Positions 1 through 8,228 of a stretch of DNA of 64,000 bases are shown here, one piece after another (the first letter of the stretch is position 1; every line of letters starts with the position of its first letter). The position numbers and the translations under genes are program-made. The stretch is from Lactobacillus selangorensis. GTDB lineage: Bacteria; Bacillota; Bacilli; Lactobacillales; Lactobacillaceae. The DNA is taken from positions 372,001-436,000 of the forward strand of contig NZ_JQAZ01000002.1 of the NCBI RefSeq assembly GCF_001437205.1, given 5' to 3'. The notes beneath the pieces were generated by a model that saw only the letters and a list, made by a program, of their open reading frames with translations, had not been told where the DNA came from and did not search any database.

Positions 1-837
1 TGTGCTTGAGGATAATTTCATCGAGTTGATTCCAATCACTTGGCCGCCCATATTGACTAACGGACCACCTGAATTCCCAGGATTGATGGCAGCATCGGTT
101 TGGATAACAGTCTGTTCCCCAGTTTCCTGGCCAGTATCTTCATCGGTCACAGCGACCGTCCGGCTCTTGGCCGAAACAATCCCTTGCGTGACACTAGTAG
201 CATATTCAGAACCTAACGGCGACCCGATAGCAATGACCGGTTCGCCTGCCGTAATCGCACTGGAATCGCCAAAGGTGGCAACGGTCGAAACCTTGCTGCC
301 GTCGATTTTAAGAACGGCCAAATCGGTCGCACTATCCGTCCCGACTTTCGTGGCGGTCAGTTTAGTTCCGTCGCTCAAAATCACTTCGAGCTTATCGGAA
401 CCGCTGACAACGTGGTTATTGGTGACAATATACGCCGATCCGTCTTCTTTTTTATAAATGACCCCAGACCCTTCGCTGTATTCTTCGAGCTTGCTAGAAC
501 TGCTGCTGCTATCCGAATTAGTATCCCCATTGGTCGTGCCGCCGCTGCCGAACAAACTGCCAAAGTCAGAATCGGAACTGTCCTGTTCCTTCTGCAAATT
601 GATGACAGAAACAACCGCACCCTTAACCTTGTTGAAAGCTTTCGTATAGTCGCTGGTTGTTTTAACCGTGACATTACTGATTTCGGCGGTACCGGCTTTC
701 TTCGGCACACTCGTTGTGGCTGACGACGAAACATTATTATCGATATAATGGGCTGCAACACCGCCCCCGACGCCGCCGCCAATCAGCGCTGCGACGATAG
801 CAATCAACGTTGTTTTACCGATCCCTGAATTTGCCAT
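1..837 (-). CDS. htrA: HtrA-type serine protease, 3' end cut by window edge
   Basis: This is a membrane-anchored trypsin-like quality-control protease (HtrA/DegP family) that degrades misfolded exported proteins. The start is the ATG at 837, preceded by GGAGGGTTAAC. The 279 visible residues show a short cytoplasmic start, one glycine-rich membrane segment (about residues 8-28), a Ser/Asp-rich linker, and the protease domain with the catalytic triad in order: His in TNNHVV, Asp in TDLAVL and Ser in GNSGGP (about residue 256). The PDZ domain expected after this lies beyond the window. It stands downstream of the wal operon on the same strand, the usual place in lactobacilli. The family and the triad are clear; only the C-terminus is missing. 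Confidence 0.95.
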   Translation of the reverse strand, partial: MANSGIGKTTLIAIVAALIGGGVGGGVAAHYIDNNVSSSATTSVPKKAGTAEISNVTVKTTSDYTKAFNKVKGAVVSVINLQKEQDSSDSDFGSLFGSGGTTNGDTNSDSSSSSSKLEEYSEGSGVIYKKEDGSAYIVTNNHVVSGSDKLEVILSDGTKLTATKVGTDSATDLAVLKIDGSKVSTVATFGDSSAITAGEPVIAIGSPLGSEYATSVTQGIVSAKSRTVAVTDEDTGQETGEQTVIQTDAAINPGNSGGPLVNMGGQVIGINSMKLSSST

Positions 838-971
838 TTTGTTAACCCTCCAGTTATCCTAATTGTTTATCTCTATCATACTGTCAAAATTTGAAGAATT
901 TATGAATGAAATTGGCAAAATATTTCCGCTTTCATCCTTGCTAAGTCAAGCATACCACCAATTTTATCAAA

Positions 972-1003
972 TAAAAAAGCATTCGCCTAATGCGAGTGCT
1001 TTC
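972..1003 (-). terminator. Intrinsic terminator after the 84-residue gene
   Basis: On the minus strand the arms AAGCACTCGC and GCGAATGCTT (one G-T pair) enclose a short loop and are followed by TTTTTTATTT. It lies just after the stop codon of the small gene at 1022-1276 and separates it from htrA. Confidence 0.75.
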
Positions 1004-1021
1004 AGTGTTGCTGTTTCAGAG

Positions 1022-1276
1022 TTAATCATTGCCGATAAACTTATTGTAATCCTTCAGGAATTTGTCGTATTCATCTTCTGAATAATCGTCGTATTTGCCG
1101 GCATCATGGAGCGCACGCTTGATTTCCCAAACGGCCTTCTCGGTTTCAAACCAGCCGCGCGTCTTGTGACCCTCAGCGTCATCTGTGTTTGCCTTGGCAA
1201 TTGAATCATCGAAGTTGCTCAAAATCTTGGCAATATCATCTAATGTTTGATCTTCTTTTTTTGCATAATCTGCCAT
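1022..1276 (-). CDS. Small acidic hypothetical protein, 84 aa
   Basis: I do not recognise the family. The start chosen is the ATG at 1276, eight bases after an AAGGGAG ribosome site; a TTG at 1294 would overlap that site. The product is soluble, highly charged and acidic, with no signal peptide or membrane segment. It is predicted mostly helical, with a Trp-containing middle (RGWFETEKAVWEIK) and a Tyr/Asp-rich tail (KYDDYSEDEYDKF). It sits alone between walJ and htrA, with a terminator on each side, so it is probably its own transcript. Codon use and the strong ribosome site support a real gene; the function is unknown. Confidence 0.7.
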   Translation of the reverse strand: MADYAKKEDQTLDDIAKILSNFDDSIAKANTDDAEGHKTRGWFETEKAVWEIKRALHDAGKYDDYSEDEYDKFLKDYNKFIGND

Positions 1277-1351
1277 AAAAATCGCTCCCTTCAAATTTCA
1301 TTCTTACTGTAACACTGAATGAAAATGAATGGGTAAATAACGCCTCGCCCA

Positions 1352-1384
1352 TTTAAAAACGCCAGTCTTAAGCTGGCTGGCGAA
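1352..1384 (-). terminator. Terminator after walJ
   Basis: On the minus strand the hairpin CGCCAG...CTGGCG is followed by TTTTTAAA. It lies 17 bases beyond the walJ stop codon. Confidence 0.7.
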
Positions 1385-1400
1385 TTTTCAAAAAACATCT

Positions 1401-2207
1401 TTAAACTGTGAACAATGGGTCAGCGACAGCTGGGTCTGTATCGAGAATCTTGAAATCATGGTCGACCCCCAGCCCCTGCTCCTTCATCATCGAAGCAACG
1501 GTCAGATGTGCGAGTTCCTTCATATTATTGTGCTGGCTGAGATGGCCCAAATAGATTTTCTTCGTCCGCAGGCCCATCACGTCCATGAGGGCGTTGGCCC
1601 CTTCTTCATTCGACAAATGACCTTGATCGCTCAAAATCCGCTGTTTGAGCGGCCATGGGTATTCGCCCATGCGCAGCATTTCGGTATCGTGGTTGCACTC
1701 GAACAAATAAGCTTCAGCATCCCGAATCTGGCCAGCCATGCGGTCAGAAACATACCCGGTGTCGGTCAGAACGACGAACGCCTTATCGTCATGGTGAAAT
1801 TCATAAAACTGCGGATCGGCCGCATCGTGCGAAACCGAAAAACTTTCCACATCAAGGTCGCCAAACGATTTTGTTTTATTGGCTTCGAAGAAATGAATCT
1901 GGTCATCCGGAATTTTGCCAACGGTATGTGCCATTGCCTGCCAAGTTTTCTTGTTCGCATAGACCTGCAGCCCGTAACGGCGCGCTAAAACGCCGACCCC
2001 ATGCGAATGGTCCGTATGTTCATGTGTGACGAACAGGGAATCGACATCCTTGATATCACGTCCAATGCTGGCCATCGCTTCCTTGATCTTTTTGCCGCTT
2101 AAGCCGGCATCGACCAAAACTTTGTGCTCCGGTGTTTCGATGTAAGTCGAATTGCCCGAGCTGCTGCTGGCCAAAACACTGACACGCATTCCAAAATCAT
2201 CACTCAT
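1401..2207 (-). CDS. walJ: Metallo-beta-lactamase-fold hydrolase WalJ (YycJ)
   Basis: WalJ is a cytoplasmic metallo-hydrolase of the beta-lactamase/RNase J fold, conserved with the walRK system and linked in Firmicutes to the coordination of DNA replication with wall synthesis. The 268 residues are the usual length. The metal-binding HxHxDH signature appears as HEHTDH near residue 62, further His/Asp ligands lie in the middle (for example FECNHD), and GHLSNE and LGHLSQHNN follow. The ATG at 2207 is preceded by AAGGGAG. Unlike many relatives it is not joined to walI: 331 bases with a hairpin terminator and a repeat element lie between them, so it may have its own promoter. Confidence 0.93.
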   Translation of the reverse strand: MSDDFGMRVSVLASSSSGNSTYIETPEHKVLVDAGLSGKKIKEAMASIGRDIKDVDSLFVTHEHTDHSHGVGVLARRYGLQVYANKKTWQAMAHTVGKIPDDQIHFFEANKTKSFGDLDVESFSVSHDAADPQFYEFHHDDKAFVVLTDTGYVSDRMAGQIRDAEAYLFECNHDTEMLRMGEYPWPLKQRILSDQGHLSNEEGANALMDVMGLRTKKIYLGHLSQHNNMKELAHLTVASMMKEQGLGVDHDFKILDTDPAVADPLFTV

Positions 2208-2343
2208 GCTGCAAGGCTCCCTTTTCCGTTTAATCTTTACTGATAAGAATAACGTGTTTTTGTGCAGAAATCAATTTGCATTCTCACTTTATTTTCATTA
2301 AATAACATTATCCAGCCCATGGTTATCCCGTTTCAAGGCAATC

Positions 2344-2371
2344 AAAAATCCTGTCGGAAAGACAGGATTTT
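2344..2371 (-). terminator. Hairpin terminator between walI and walJ
   Basis: AAAATCCTGTC and GACAGGATTTT form a perfect stem with a five-base loop. On the minus strand it is followed by TTTTT. It probably ends the walRKHI transcript before walJ. Confidence 0.7.
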
Positions 2372-2411
2372 CTGAAAAAGTTTTTAAACGTGTTCTGAAG
2401 TGCTGGCAATT

Positions 2412-2533
2412 CTCTTAAACGTGTTCACAAGGACAGCCATCTCGTTTAAGTCGTTCCAGCCTAAATCCTAAAATCCAGGATTTTGTCTGAAACTTTCTTA
2501 AGCCTCGATGCCTAAACGCCCTTGCTCACACTC
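2412..2533 (-). repeat. GAGCGTG-family structured element, walI copy
   Basis: On the minus strand, directly after the walI stop codon, the sequence begins GAGTGTGAGCAAGG and ends CCTTGTGAACACGTTTA. The arms GCAAGG/CCTTGT are complementary, and the interior contains AGGCTTAAG and a nested AAATCC/GGATTT hairpin. The ends match the elements at 6727-6844, 44482-44605 and 58700-58949, but the paired arms have different sequences. A second copy of the 3' end motif (TTCAGAACACGTTTAAA on the minus strand) lies at about 2385-2405. No protein is encoded here. Confidence 0.6.
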
Positions 2534-2538
2534 TTTTT

Positions 2539-3339
2539 TTAATCATGGTTTTTCATGATTTCGCCGGAGAAGGCGTTGACGCGTTTATTGGTGACGTTTT
2601 TGGAGGCTTTGCTTTCAAGGCTGACATACCAAGCGGGAATATAGACGGTGCTGCCTTTAACATCCATCAGCTTCGTATAGCCGAGTTTCATCCCCTGAAT
2701 AATCGTATTATTCGGAATTTCGTTGTGGGTGTACAGCGTATTGACGGCCTCTTTAGCCGAAATCGTGTTTTCTTTTTCCCGCAGGGTTGTGATTGTTGCC
2801 GAATAAGTCTGAATGTAGCCGGTAATCATATTCTTGTGTTTCTGGAACGTAATCTGACCATCGCCGTCCAGCAGGACACCATTGGGAACCTTCTGCGCAT
2901 AAACGATTTCGGTGCTGGTTGACAGCTCCGGCACGTATTGATAGTCCTTCCCAAAGGCAACGTTATGCTTATCCTGCCGGAACTTATCAATGGCGGTCGT
3001 TGCTTGGCCGGATTTGAAATTCAGCGGTTCGACCAGACGGCTGGTCAGTGTCGTATTATTATTACTCAAAGTCACATGCTGGTTCTCTAGTTCACGCACT
3101 TGAGCGGCGAGCGCCGGCCGATTGCTGCTGGCCAGATAATAGCCCTGCTGATGTGTCTTCGCAAGCGTATGTTTAATGGAAATGCCATCGCTGCGCAATT
3201 CCGATGCCAAGCTCGTCGTCTGCGTCTGGTTGCCGGACAATTCGATTGGCTGGCGGCTCTGCTTCAGCGTCACAAACAGGAAAACATCTAGGGCGATGAA
3301 AACGGCCAGAAAAATCATTTCGATTCGTTTAAAATCCAC
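2539..3339 (-). CDS. walI: WalK regulatory protein WalI (YycI)
   Basis: WalI is a membrane-tethered regulator that, with WalH, binds the transmembrane part of WalK and tunes its activity. The 266 residues begin with a short cytoplasmic tip and one membrane helix (about 8-25: MIFLAVFIALDVFLFVTL), and the rest is extracellular. The YycI-like repeat fold is suggested by the TISAKEAVNTLY segment and the terminal AFSGEIM motif. The start is a GTG at 3339, six bases after the walH stop codon, with a weak GGGATGATGAG ribosome site inside the end of walH, so translation may be coupled. The order walR-K-H-I is the standard one. Confidence 0.92.
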   Translation of the reverse strand: MDFKRIEMIFLAVFIALDVFLFVTLKQSRQPIELSGNQTQTTSLASELRSDGISIKHTLAKTHQQGYYLASSNRPALAAQVRELENQHVTLSNNNTTLTSRLVEPLNFKSGQATTAIDKFRQDKHNVAFGKDYQYVPELSTSTEIVYAQKVPNGVLLDGDGQITFQKHKNMITGYIQTYSATITTLREKENTISAKEAVNTLYTHNEIPNNTIIQGMKLGYTKLMDVKGSTVYIPAWYVSLESKASKNVTNKRVNAFSGEIMKNHD

Positions 3340-3345
3340 GTCTCA

Positions 3346-4671
3346 TCATCCCGCTTTCGTTTGTGACTGGCTATTGTTCAGCATATCTTTGTATTCAGAC
3401 CATTCGCCTTGGTACTGCACATAATAGGACGGCTGAAGGTCGATAATCTGCTCATTATCAGCATCCTTGACCCAACGGTAGCCGATCTGAATATTGCTGA
3501 TTTCATTAAGTTTGTAACCAGCGGCACTCAATTGATTGAGCATTGTCTGCGTGGCTGGCAAATGGACCGCCGTTTCTGTCGATGGGACTGGTACTTGCAA
3601 ACTATAGGCGGAAAAATTCAAAGTGGTACTGGATTGCGATAGTTTGACCTTCACAGCGCCAAAATCAGTCTGATAGTAGATTGGGAAGCCCTCGACATAG
3701 CTGCGATACGTGACTGTGCCAGCGTTTTCGTCATAATTGACATAGCGCATATTCGTCAACGGGTTGCCAATCTTAATCAATTCGCTGTAACTGTTGGTCA
3801 GCAAATCCGACACATTCGTGATTTTTTTGTTGCTGGTGTAATCATCGTACTGAATCTGATTGGTCTTGTGATTGACCGTCAGACGCTGGTAAACGCCATC
3901 CGAATAAATCGTCTCGTCGTTGTTTTCCTTCGAATCAATCGAACCAGGATTGCTGGTATCGAGCAGATTGCTGACAAAGTAATTTTCCGACTGGTGACTC
4001 GCTAAATAGCTGTACGGCTTGATGTCGACCGTCTTCTGGTAATAAGTCAGCGGCAGATGATTCATCATTTTTTCGACCACTGGCAATTTGACATTGGCCG
4101 TCTGAATGATTTGATTGACTTTCTGAACGGAGATTCCAGCAACCCGTAATTGATACCCTTGGCGTGTCTTATCATTTAGCAGCAGCAAATACGTCCGCCC
4201 AGTCTTGCGTGTGATCAGCATGCGATTAAAGGTCGTATTTTTCCGCAGCGGAACCTTCAGTTTCTTAAAAATGCTTTCAAATAAATTGACCGTAATATTA
4301 TCGGCGTACACGAATTGCAGGCTGTTTTTGCGAGCCAGCTCCTTTGTATAGGCCTTGCCGCTCATTTTAGCCAGTTTGCGGGGCTGTGAAAACGTCCAAT
4401 TTTTAATTTCCGTTTCAAACCGGCTTGTCATATTGTCATGCGTGTTGTAAATCAGATATTTCTGACCGTCATTCCGCATAAAAATCTGAGTCGGTGAAAA
4501 GACTTCGTCGATGTTTTTCGTATCGGCGGTCTGTGTCGTTGACGAAGTTACGGAGCTGTTGGTGCTGCCTTCATAACGAACGCTGCTCGTCCAGATTTTC
4601 CAAGACAAGAAGAAACTAAGGAGAATCGCCAGTGTCAGGCCGACCCGTAAGAGAATGTCGTTAATTTTCAT
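3346..4671 (-). CDS. walH: WalK regulatory protein WalH (YycH)
   Basis: WalH is the partner of WalI in restraining or activating the WalK kinase at the membrane. The start chosen is the ATG at 4671 (MKINDILLRVGL), which overlaps the walK stop by 11 bases and follows GGAGGTGACCTC; this gives 441 residues, close to the family norm. Upstream in-frame residues belong to the walK coding sequence in another frame. There is one N-terminal membrane helix (about residues 8-25), then a large extracellular domain with no cysteines. The coupled overlaps on both sides imply one transcript with walK and walI. Confidence 0.92.
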   Translation of the reverse strand: MKINDILLRVGLTLAILLSFFLSWKIWTSSVRYEGSTNSSVTSSTTQTADTKNIDEVFSPTQIFMRNDGQKYLIYNTHDNMTSRFETEIKNWTFSQPRKLAKMSGKAYTKELARKNSLQFVYADNITVNLFESIFKKLKVPLRKNTTFNRMLITRKTGRTYLLLLNDKTRQGYQLRVAGISVQKVNQIIQTANVKLPVVEKMMNHLPLTYYQKTVDIKPYSYLASHQSENYFVSNLLDTSNPGSIDSKENNDETIYSDGVYQRLTVNHKTNQIQYDDYTSNKKITNVSDLLTNSYSELIKIGNPLTNMRYVNYDENAGTVTYRSYVEGFPIYYQTDFGAVKVKLSQSSTTLNFSAYSLQVPVPSTETAVHLPATQTMLNQLSAAGYKLNEISNIQIGYRWVKDADNEQIIDLQPSYYVQYQGEWSEYKDMLNNSQSQTKAG

Positions 4672-6550
4672 CCCAGAGGTCACCTCCATCGTCCATCGGT
4701 TCATACGGCAAAGAAATATAGAACGTCGACCCTTTTCCTTCACGGCTGTCGACCCAAATCTTGCCATGCAAAGCTTCGATAACTTCCTTCGAGATGGCCA
4801 AACCTAACCCAGTCCCGCCTTGCTGACGAGAACGGGCTTTGTCGACTCGATAGAAACGATCGAAGACTTTGTTGAGGTCTTTCTTCGGAATCCCCAAACC
4901 TTGGTCCGTAATACTCAAAATCACAAAATTATGGGTTTCCAGCAATCGGCAGGTGATGACCCCGCCGTCTGGCGAATACTTAATCGCATTGTTCATAATG
5001 TTATCAATGACCTGCATAAACTTGTCGGTATCGATTTCGACCCAGAGATCACGGTCGGTAAATTCACGTTTGATCGTATATTTCTTAGTCGGCTGATCGG
5101 CATCGATTGCATTGTTATCTTTGGCAACCGTTTCGTTATCCGTCTTGAGCATCATATCGAAACGATTCAAAATATAATTGAAGAATTCATTGATGTTGAC
5201 ATATTCCATTTCAATCTTGGCTGTCCCTTGATCCAAACGGGATAAACTAAGCAGATCGTTAATCATCCGAATCATCCGATCAGTTTCATCCGACGTCACC
5301 TTCAGAAACTGCGGTGCAATTTTCGGGTCTTTCCAAGCCCCGTCATTCAAGGCATCGACGTAACTGCGGACACTCGTTAGCGGGGTCCGTAATTCATGCG
5401 ATACATTTGAAACGAATTCACGGCGGTCATGGTCGGCCTTCTGCTGTTCGGTGACATCATGAAGGACACAAACGAGCCCGCTGATAAAGCCTGATTCCCG
5501 CTGAATCAATGAGAATTCGGCATGGAGAATCAATTTATGCCCATCGACATCCGTCGAATCGAGCATGATTTCACTCTGGTCCTCAAGTAGATCCCGTAGA
5601 TTGTAATCTTTTTCGATGCCAAGCACCTTCAAAATCGAATTGCCCAGCGTCGTTTCATTATTGACATTCAAAAATTCCTGCGCCATTTCATTGATGATGA
5701 CGACGTTGCCACGTCGGTCAGTCGCAATGACCCCATCCGTCATATGGGATAAGACACTGTCCAGCCGTCTCCGTTCGGCCTCCGACGCTTCCTGAGCTTC
5801 TTCGACACGCACCGACAAGTTATTGACCGCAACAGCCAATTGACCCAATTCATCCTGCCCATAAATGTGGACTTGGCCCGAATAATCGCCCCGTGCCATT
5901 CGAATTGCCTGCCGTTTCATTTCATCAATCGGACGTGTGATCGCCCGACTGATGACGATCGACAGGAGGACGCCGAGCGCACCAGCCACTAAGGACGCTG
6001 ACAAGAAGATCAGCGTAATATTATTGATATCCCGATAAACAGTTTCCATGCTGGCCCGAATGTAGATCGCCCCAATGGCAGCGTTGTTGTTGCTGTTGGG
6101 GTTAGTCAGCGGCATGATTGAGACATATGAACTGCCGCTGTTTTTGTCATAAGCCAGACTTTCGCTGTCACGGTTGCTGTAGATAACTTCCTTGATTTTA
6201 GCGTTGGTCGTCTTTTGGCCGACTTCATTGTGGCGATTGATATCACTTGTGCCGCGAATGGTCCCCTTATTATCGACAATCACAATTTCACCTAAGTTAT
6301 TGATGTCGCTGACAATATTTTTGATTTTTTTGTTGGCCGTACTCGTCTTATCATTCAAAAGGTCATCGGCAATCTGTGTTTTGACATACTCCGGCACTTG
6401 AATCGACGTTTCGAATGTTTCAATATTCTGCTTTTCGAGCCGCTGCACAAAGTAGGCTCCAATGATCTCCAGTGTGATCACGAGCAGAAAGATGAACACG
6501 ACCGCAATTTTAAAATGGATCGATTGGAAAAAGTGAATCTTCTTATTCAT
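4661..6550 (-). CDS. walK: Cell-wall sensor histidine kinase WalK
   Basis: WalK is the essential membrane histidine kinase controlling murein hydrolases and wall metabolism. The ATG at 6550 (MNKKIHFF), after GAGGAGCA, gives 629 residues. The order is: first membrane helix (about 12-34), extracellular sensor loop, second helix (about 182-204), HAMP, PAS domain (RRRLDSVLSHMTDGVIATD), HisKA with the phosphorylated His in NVSHELRTPLTSV, and the HATPase_c domain with an N-box, DQGLGIP and GGTGLGLAIS. All key motifs are intact. It follows walR after about 290 bases that carry a repeat element, wider than in many relatives. Confidence 0.97.
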   Translation of the reverse strand: MNKKIHFFQSIHFKIAVVFIFLLVITLEIIGAYFVQRLEKQNIETFETSIQVPEYVKTQIADDLLNDKTSTANKKIKNIVSDINNLGEIVIVDNKGTIRGTSDINRHNEVGQKTTNAKIKEVIYSNRDSESLAYDKNSGSSYVSIMPLTNPNSNNNAAIGAIYIRASMETVYRDINNITLIFLSASLVAGALGVLLSIVISRAITRPIDEMKRQAIRMARGDYSGQVHIYGQDELGQLAVAVNNLSVRVEEAQEASEAERRRLDSVLSHMTDGVIATDRRGNVVIINEMAQEFLNVNNETTLGNSILKVLGIEKDYNLRDLLEDQSEIMLDSTDVDGHKLILHAEFSLIQRESGFISGLVCVLHDVTEQQKADHDRREFVSNVSHELRTPLTSVRSYVDALNDGAWKDPKIAPQFLKVTSDETDRMIRMINDLLSLSRLDQGTAKIEMEYVNINEFFNYILNRFDMMLKTDNETVAKDNNAIDADQPTKKYTIKREFTDRDLWVEIDTDKFMQVIDNIMNNAIKYSPDGGVITCRLLETHNFVILSITDQGLGIPKKDLNKVFDRFYRVDKARSRQQGGTGLGLAISKEVIEALHGKIWVDSREGKGSTFYISLPYEPMDDGGDLWDEN

Positions 6551-6726
6551 GACCCTGTTCTGCTCCTCTAAATTCGTCCTTGGTCGTTCTAATAATAAAA
6601 GGGCCGCAACAAAACCATTTGCCACGGCCAATAATGCTTGAAATGCATTGCAAATTCATTCTAGCTCATTTAAGCTAGAAATCAGCTTGCGATGCTTTAT
6701 TTGAACGTATGATCAAATTTTGCCAT

Positions 6727-6844
6727 ACGAAATGTATTCAAGGAACGGGAAACTACAGTTAAGGTCGTTGTGGCAAAGTCCAAACATCTGGACGCTAGCC
6801 AAAGCTGCTTAATCCCCATTTCCGAAACGCTCCTTGTCGTGCTC
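6727..6844 (-). repeat. GAGCGTG-family structured element, walR copy
   Basis: On the minus strand the element starts at the walR stop codon with GAGCACGACAAGGAGCG and ends CGTTCCTTGAATACATTT. The arms CAAGGAGCG and CGTTCCTTG are complementary apart from one G-T pair. It occupies the walR-walK gap, so a walR-walK transcript would contain it as a long hairpin. A separate eight-base inverted repeat, TTCTAGCT/AGCTAGAA, lies at about 6658-6679. Confidence 0.55.
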
Positions 6845-7561
6845 TTATTTATCTGCTTCTGGGTTGCGTAAGAAGTACCCAACGCCACGCCGTGTGACCA
6901 GCCATTCTGGATGGCTAGGATTATCTTCAATCTTTTCACGAAGCCGCCGAACGGTAACATCCACTGTCCGGACATCGCCAAAATAGTCATAACCCCAAAC
7001 GGTCTGCAGTAAATGCTCGCGCGTCATAACTTGGCCGATGTGCTGAGCCAAATAATGCAAAAGTTCGAATTCACGGTGCGTCAAATCAATCTTTTCGCCC
7101 CGTTTGGAAACACTATAAGCATCCGGATGAATTACTAGGTCTCCAATTTCAATATCATTATTTTCATTTTCGGCTTCCTGCGCAGAGGCTTGGCTCGTCG
7201 TCTGCCGCCGTAAATTAGCTTTCACACGTGCGATCAATTCTCGATTTGAAAAAGGCTTGGTCACATAATCGTCCGCCCCTAATTCAAGTCCCAATACCTT
7301 ATCAATTTCAGAATCCTTGGCCGTCACCATGATGATCGGCATATCATGTTCCTTGCGAACCTGACGAGCCACTTCCAGCCCATCGATTTTTGGCAACATT
7401 AAATCCAATAGGATTAAGTCCGGGTTGACTTCATCCACTTGCTTAAGGGCCTCTTCGCCATCATAAGCTGTGTAAACGTCGTAACCTTCCTTGGTTAAAT
7501 TAAATTTGACGATGTCAGAAATCGGTTTCTCATCGTCAACTACTAAGATTTTTTTAGCCAT
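6845..7561 (-). CDS. walR: Essential response regulator WalR
   Basis: WalR is an OmpR/PhoB-type response regulator that binds promoters of autolysin and wall genes when phosphorylated by WalK. The ATG at 7561 follows AAGGAGGATAGAT, giving 238 residues. The receiver domain (1-120) has the acidic pair VDDEK, the phosphorylated Asp in [10 protein letters not shown], and the conserved Thr/Ser and Lys in TAKD and TKPF. The C-terminal winged helix contains [16 protein letters not shown] and [14 protein letters not shown]. It is the first gene of the wal operon, with a good promoter just upstream. Confidence 0.98.
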   Translation of the reverse strand: MAKKILVVDDEKPISDIVKFNLTKEGYDVYTAYDGEEALKQVDEVNPDLILLDLMLPKIDGLEVARQVRKEHDMPIIMVTAKDSEIDKVLGLELGADDYVTKPFSNRELIARVKANLRRQTTSQASAQEAENENNDIEIGDLVIHPDAYSVSKRGEKIDLTHREFELLHYLAQHIGQVMTREHLLQTVWGYDYFGDVRTVDVTVRRLREKIEDNPSHPEWLVTRRGVGYFLRNPEADK

Positions 7562-7588
7562 ATCTATCCTCCTTGGATGCTTAAGTCC

Positions 7589-7617
7589 ATTATATCGTTT
7601 TTCGTTCAGTTCGTAAA
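7589..7617 (-). promoter_or_regulatory. Sigma-A promoter of walR
   Basis: On the minus strand TTTACG (-35, 7612-7617) and TATAAT (-10, 7589-7594) are 17 bases apart, about 28 bases from the walR start. A seven-base inverted repeat CACGAAA/TTTCGTG at 7632-7651 lies just upstream of the -35 box and could be an operator. Confidence 0.75.
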
Positions 7618-7717
7618 AAGTCGTTTTTAGGCACGAAACTGGCATTTCGTGAAAGCTTGATATATCAGCCTTCTTCACCCTAATTACGTGAATAATTCAT
7701 TTTTTTCTCAAAAAGTC

Positions 7718-7746
7718 TTGCGTGGTTTCTGAAATCATGCTATTAT
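7718..7746 (+). promoter_or_regulatory. Sigma-A promoter of the tRNA-Lys gene
   Basis: TTGCGT (7718-7723) and TATTAT (7741-7746) are separated by 17 bases and point toward the tRNA about 45 bases downstream. It is divergent from the walR promoter. Confidence 0.75.
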
Positions 7747-7790
7747 ATTTAAGTCGGCAAGGCAAGTAAGCCTTAAGCCTTTCACAACAT

Positions 7791-7863
7791 GGGTTGTTAG
7801 CTCAGCTGGCAGAGCAACGGACTCTTAATCCGTGGGTCCGGGGTTCGATCCCCCGACAACCCA
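7791..7863 (+). tRNA. tRNA-Lys, anticodon CTT
   Basis: A complete cloverleaf is visible: acceptor GGGTTGT pairs with ACAACCC, the D-arm contains AGCTCAGCTGGCAGAGC, the anticodon arm loop is CTCTTAA (anticodon CTT, Lys), and the T-arm contains GGTTCGATCC. The discriminator base is A and no CCA is encoded. It is a single tRNA with its own promoter and terminator. Confidence 0.97.
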
Positions 7864-7877
7864 TCTATACAAACGAT

Positions 7878-7921
7878 AGCTGTTATCCAGTGGTTAAATA
7901 CCGCGAGATAACAGCTTTTTT
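7878..7921 (+). terminator. Terminator of tRNA-Lys
   Basis: AGCTGTTATC and GATAACAGCT form a perfect ten-base stem, followed by TTTTTT. It begins 15 bases after the tRNA. Confidence 0.85.
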
Positions 7922-8130
7922 GTTACCTTGCGTGTCAATGCGTAGCAACCAATAATAAACCATCTATAAGTTAGCCTATAAGTTAGCGTATAGATCACTT
8001 AAATAAAATATACGTGGGTAGTCCATAGTGTGGCGGATGTTTTCATCCGTCTTTTTTCATACTCTGGAAATGGGTGGATGTCCTCAATCAGGATGGTTCG
8101 CATTTCATTTTATCGTGTTATAATACAAAT

Positions 8131-8200
8131 ACAGATAAAGTGTACTTGCATTGGTACACCAAAGCCCCTAGCTATTTGCGCATAGCTAAGGGCTTTTTTT
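8131..8200 (+). ncRNA. Putative antitoxin RNA of the Fst-like module
   Basis: A promoter-like TATAAT at 8119-8124, with a weak -35 (TTCGCA, 8097-8102), points to a start near 8131. A short RNA of about 70 bases would end at the hairpin AAGCCCCTAGCTA.../TAGCTAAGGGCTT plus T run. It converges on the toxin gene 8229-8324 and shares its terminator, the layout of the Fst (par) type I systems, in which the antitoxin RNA pairs with the toxin mRNA. Unlike the second locus (about 27.1-27.3 kb), I do not see an obvious direct repeat matching the toxin start region. Confidence 0.5.
8162..8200. terminator. Shared bidirectional terminator of the Fst-like module
   Basis: AAGCCC-TAGCTA and TAGCTA-GGGCTT form the stem, with TTTTTTT on the plus side and an A-rich start on the other. 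Closely related hairpins, each preceded by ACACCAAAG or GCACCAAAG, occur at 27069 and 27181. Confidence 0.75.
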
Positions 8201-8228
8201 ACGCCTTAAAAGGTGGGTGCGTTACCTA

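Larger units (their letters stand above)
7922..8228. other. Non-coding stretch with tandem 12-mers and a second hairpin
   Basis: No convincing gene is visible. The 12-base unit CTATAAGTTAGC occurs twice back to back (7964-7975 and 7976-7987). CGGATG/CATCCG plus TTTTTT at 8034-8057 is terminator-like on the plus strand. The rest belongs to the antitoxin RNA and shared terminator listed separately. Confidence 0.5.

Noticed and set aside
6697-6990. 97-codon minus-strand ORF overlapping the end of walR
   Set aside because: It is a shadow frame of walR extended through the repeat element.
8034-8057. Separate small RNA ending at the CGGATG/CATCCG hairpin
   Set aside because: No promoter was found for it; it may be only a second terminator behind tRNA-Lys.
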